This document shows, in pieces, positions 6,197 to 8,229 of a stretch of 8,229 nt of DNA; the first letter of the stretch is position 1; the number at the start of each line of letters is the position of its first letter. Source of the stretch: Deltaproteobacteria bacterium (GTDB lineage: Bacteria > Desulfobacterota > Binatia > UBA9968); the NCBI GenBank assembly GCA_020027655.1, contig JAHKKJ010000126.1:1-8229 (forward strand), read 5' to 3'. The notes below the pieces were generated by a model. The model was not told where the DNA came from, made no database searches, and saw nothing but the letters and a program-made list of their open reading frames with translations. A program made the translations under genes and the position numbers.

Positions 6197-6397
6197 AGAG
6201 GATAATCGGCGGGCAGAAGCAGCTCCGGCTGGGAACTTATCAAAACTGCTTTGACCGATCCGCAGGAGCGATGGGCTCTGACCTCGGTTCGGCGTCTAAT
6301 CCCTTCCGAGTGGACCGCGGCCGCAAGCGCAATCGAATCGGCGAGAAGAATAAGTCATACTCATGCCTGACACTAGCCACGTTCCGAACCGGCAGGC

Positions 6398-6426
6398 AAA
6401 AAATGGGAAATCGCTTTAGGAAGCGA
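6398..6426 (-). terminator. Candidate intrinsic terminator of the Nudix gene
   Basis: On the minus strand TCGCTT-CCTA-AAGCGA (6426 down to 6411) forms a six-pair stem with a four-base loop containing the start of the TAA stop codon. It is followed by TTT, then CCCA, then TTTTTT (6403-6398). The stem is short and the T tract interrupted, so termination may be partial, but stem and T run are in the right order and place. Confidence 0.42.
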
Positions 6427-6808
6427 GAGAGGGAAGGATCTGCCGATAAAATTCCCGGTCGCCTTCGAACGTGCCGTCCAGACGGCAAATCTCTTCAACC
6501 GTGAGCCAGCGGGCGTCGCTCACTTCCGCTGCGTTGAGTGCCAATTCACCGGCGACGTACTCCGCGATCCACCAGTGGAGTCTAAAAGTTCCCCGCGTCG
6601 AGATGTTCTCCCAAACCTTCCGAATCGGCCGCACCCTCAAGCCGACTTCTTCCATCGCCTCCCGCGCCACCGCCGTTTCCTGACTCTCTCCAGGCTCGAC
6701 TTCGCCGCTGACCGGCGCCCAATGCCCTCCGCCTCGGATACCCGGCGCCCTTTGTATGAGCAGAACCTTTTCCCCTTTTGTGATCACGGCGATGACGGCG
6801 TCGAGCAT
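6416..6808 (-). CDS. Nudix hydrolase (MutT-like)
   Basis: Hydrolyses a nucleoside diphosphate linked to another moiety; cytoplasmic; exact substrate unknown. From the ATG at 6808 the protein is 130 residues, close to MutT size. The Nudix box is intact at residues 35-57: G35, E41, R49-E50, E53-E54, G56-L57, matching Gx5Ex7REUxEExGU. The domain opens with MLDAVIAVITKGEKVLLIQRAP and has GHWAPVSGEVEPGE before the box, then a helical end (LTVEEICRL). The frame extends upstream to a TTG at 6907 (163 residues), but those 33 residues show no Nudix similarity and no ribosome binding site fits that TTG, so I prefer the ATG, which also lacks a good one. An SD-led 35-codon frame (6915-6808) ends in TGATG overlapping this ATG. 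Likely a monocistronic housekeeping or sanitising gene, unrelated to the catabolic genes. Confidence 0.83.
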   Translation of the reverse strand: MLDAVIAVITKGEKVLLIQRAPGIRGGGHWAPVSGEVEPGESQETAVAREAMEEVGLRVRPIRKVWENISTRGTFRLHWWIAEYVAGELALNAAEVSDARWLTVEEICRLDGTFEGDREFYRQILPSLAS

Positions 6809-6915
6809 CAGTTTGACCGGTTCGTCTCGGTTCCAGAGGTGTGTTTTTCTCTCCTTCGCCGAAGCGTGGCAAGCGGCACCATAGCAGCTCGTCCTATCCG
6901 ACGGCAAGAAATCAT

Positions 6916-7231
6916 GAATGTCCCCTTTTCTGCCGGCTAGTTGAGGTCAGAAGCTGTGGTTTGATCACATTTAGGCCTTTCCGGGTCGGACCGCGCTATG
7001 TCTCCGCAGTTTCAGCAATTCTCTGCCATGGGGGCGTATTTTCCGCCCTTAGCGCATCACTTTCACTCTCAAATTCGCCCCGGTTTGGAACGTCCGGAAC
7101 GGCCTCGTTTGCGTGCGAGCATCTGTTTCAGGCTGAAAGCGAGTGCTAATTATAAGCCTCGAAGCCACGCTATTTATGCGATCTTGTGTTACTGAATTAG
7201 TGCCTCACGCTGGCCGACCCCCGTCGGCGTT
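6916..7231 (-). other. Non-coding gap between Nudix and solute-binding protein genes
   Basis: About 315 bases without a supported gene; plus-strand frames here (for example 6998-7195) have no family resemblance and no clear ribosome binding site. A perfect minus-strand TATAAT is at 7149-7154 but has no acceptable -35 box at 16-18 bases. A GGAACG direct repeat (7087-7092 and 7096-7101) and the stem-loop at 7213-7228 are the only structures noted. Confidence 0.45.
7213..7228 (-). repeat. GC-rich stem-loop just after the solute-binding protein stop codon
   Basis: GCCGAC and GTCGGC are exactly complementary around four C bases (four G bases on the coding strand). It starts 3 bases after the TAG of the minus-strand gene. 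No T run follows, so it is more likely a 3' RNA-stabilising hairpin or Rho-associated structure than an intrinsic terminator. Confidence 0.45.
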
Positions 7232-8229
7232 CTAGCGCCCGCCGAAGATCTCGTGAGACAATTTGGCGTAGCGCTCGAAATTGTCCAGGACCTCCGCTGG
7301 GGCGAAGGCGGGCTTGATGTTTTCGATGAGCCGGGCGTGGTCCGGCGGCGTGTCGATCCGGTCCGGAATGCGATTCATGCTCCGAATCACTTCCTGGCCG
7401 CGCTTGGAAAGCACGAAGTCGATGAACAAGCGCGCCGCGTTGGGATGCGGCGCCTTGGCGGCGATACCGGTGGGATGAATATTGGCAAAGACCGGATTCA
7501 AATACACCCAATCCACCGGCGCGCCGAAGGGCTTCAAAACTTCGAAGGTTTGCGAGTAGCCGCTGAGCGCGCCTTTGAACTCTCCCGCAGCCACGAGCTG
7601 AGCGATCAAATTGCGACCCGTGCGCAGCTCCGTCTGCTTGGCCAGCTCACGCATGTACGCCATGCCCTTTTCCTCGCCCATCGCTTTGAGTGTCGTGCCA
7701 AACCACTCATAGGCGCGGCCTTCCATGGTGATCTGCCCCTTCCACTCGGGCTTCAGCAAATCATTGAAAGACTTCGGCACACTGGTCTTTGCCACTGTCC
7801 GCGTGTTGTAGCCGAACGCGCCATAATTCGTGTATGTCGATGTCCAGTGCGCCTGCGGGTCTTTATAGCCTTCGCGGAAAAATTTGCGCTCCGGGGAATC
7901 ATAGGGCGCGAACAGACCGCGTTTTTTGATGTTCTGACCGTAGAAACTCGTCGTTACGATCACATCGCAGATATTTTGCGGTTTTCGTTGACGAATCGCT
8001 CCATCAAGGCCGCGTCATTGCTCCGATAGTAGATCGCATCTATTTTCGGATAGACCTGTTTAAACGCGTCCAGCAAGGTTTTCGAGTCGGCGGCGGTAAA
8101 AGTCGCGTACATCATCAGCTTGCCTTCCGCCTCCGCCTTCGCTCTCAAATCCTGCGCATTCGCAGGAAAGCTAGCAAGCCAGAATCCAACGCCAATCGGG
8201 AAAAGCAGCGTTCCGAGAATTCGAAATTT
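7232..8229 (-). pseudogene. ABC-type extracellular solute-binding protein, frameshifted, 5' end cut off
   Basis: A second periplasmic binding protein of the SBP_bac_6/8 type. At the right edge the frame (8229 down to about 7975) encodes the end of a signal peptide (ILGTLLFPIGVGFWLASFPANA, cleaved before QDLRA) and the first mature part up to RFVNENRK, then runs into TGA at 7962-7960. The rest (VIVTTSFYGQNIKKRG onward) continues one frame over, to TAG at 7232, with the family's SFNDLLKPEWKGQI and APHPNAARLFIDFVL motifs. Adding one A to the four-base A run (7974-7977) would join the halves as NRKNICDVIVTT, a normal sequence for this family. A one-base loss is therefore the simplest explanation, either real or a sequencing/assembly error. 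The GTG at 7963 could restart translation, but that product would lack a signal peptide. The tandem tyrosines of ferric-binding proteins are absent. Start codon is beyond the window. Confidence 0.82.

Larger units (their letters stand above)
5934..6415 (-). other. Large non-coding region rich in inverted repeats upstream of the Bug receptor gene
   Basis: About 480 bases between two minus-strand genes. Open frames on either strand here start with TTG or GTG, lack ribosome binding sites and encode low-complexity, Arg/Ser-rich residues, so I do not call genes. The region carries two weak minus-strand promoter candidates near the receptor (5938-5965 and 6023-6049), a cluster of dyads at 6096-6197, and the Nudix terminator at its right end. 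An AGGAGG on the minus strand (5981-5986) has no well-spaced start codon. Bases 6198-6397 show nothing recognisable. Confidence 0.5.

Noticed and set aside
6097..6504. A 135-codon plus-strand frame starting with GTG in the palindrome region
   Set aside because: No ribosome binding site, its start lies inside an inverted repeat, it runs into the antisense of the Nudix gene, and its Ser/Arg/Lys-rich composition fits no family I recognise.
7149..7154. Perfect minus-strand TATAAT as a Nudix promoter
   Set aside because: No -35 match at 15-19 bases, no TGn extension, and about 340 bases from the Nudix ATG; AT-rich coincidence is more likely.
7253..8029. A 258-codon plus-strand frame opposite the frameshifted binding protein
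   Set aside because: It is longer than either antisense piece, but the minus-strand pieces carry clear binding-protein motifs and a signal peptide; the plus-strand product has none.

Overview
The window looks like a chromosomal stretch from an uncultured, moderately GC-rich Gram-negative-type bacterium. Secreted solute-binding proteins with Sec signal peptides, a Bug/TTT-type receptor, Shine-Dalgarno-led genes and stand-alone catabolic enzymes are a mix often seen in soil or sediment lineages formerly placed in or near the Deltaproteobacteria (Binatota, Tectomicrobia, Methylomirabilota and similar). The lineage is an inference from gene families; there is no rRNA or marker gene. No mobile element, tRNA, rRNA or CRISPR array was seen.

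Layout. Plus strand: the 3' part of an ABC-type solute-binding protein (3-1091, N-terminus cut by the window edge), a two-domain cupin (1193-2338), an HD-domain protein with a possible diiron ligand set (2630-3388), and an Amidohydro_2-type TIM-barrel enzyme (3692-4777) with its own well-formed promoter. Minus strand, converging on these: a Bug-family (tripartite tricarboxylate transporter type) receptor (4851-5927), a non-coding region of about 480 bases crowded with inverted repeats including a perfect 18-bp palindrome, a Nudix hydrolase (6416-6808, start uncertain), a further non-coding gap, and a second ABC-type solute-binding protein (7232 to the right edge) whose reading frame is broken by an apparent one-base loss in an A run.

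How the genes may work together. The three plus-strand enzymes share strong purine-rich ribosome binding sites and orientation. They belong to metal-dependent superfamilies (cupin, HD/mixed-valent diiron-like, amidohydrolase-2) that recur in degradation of aromatic or other small organic acids. Three periplasmic binding proteins surround them, none with a permease or ATPase in the window. I infer an uptake-plus-degradation locus for an unidentified small carboxylate or aromatic compound; the substrate cannot be read from sequence. The most unusual items are the possible PhnZ/MIOX-like ligand pattern in the HD protein, the degenerate cupin metal sites, the palindrome cluster at 6096-6197, and the frameshifted binding protein.
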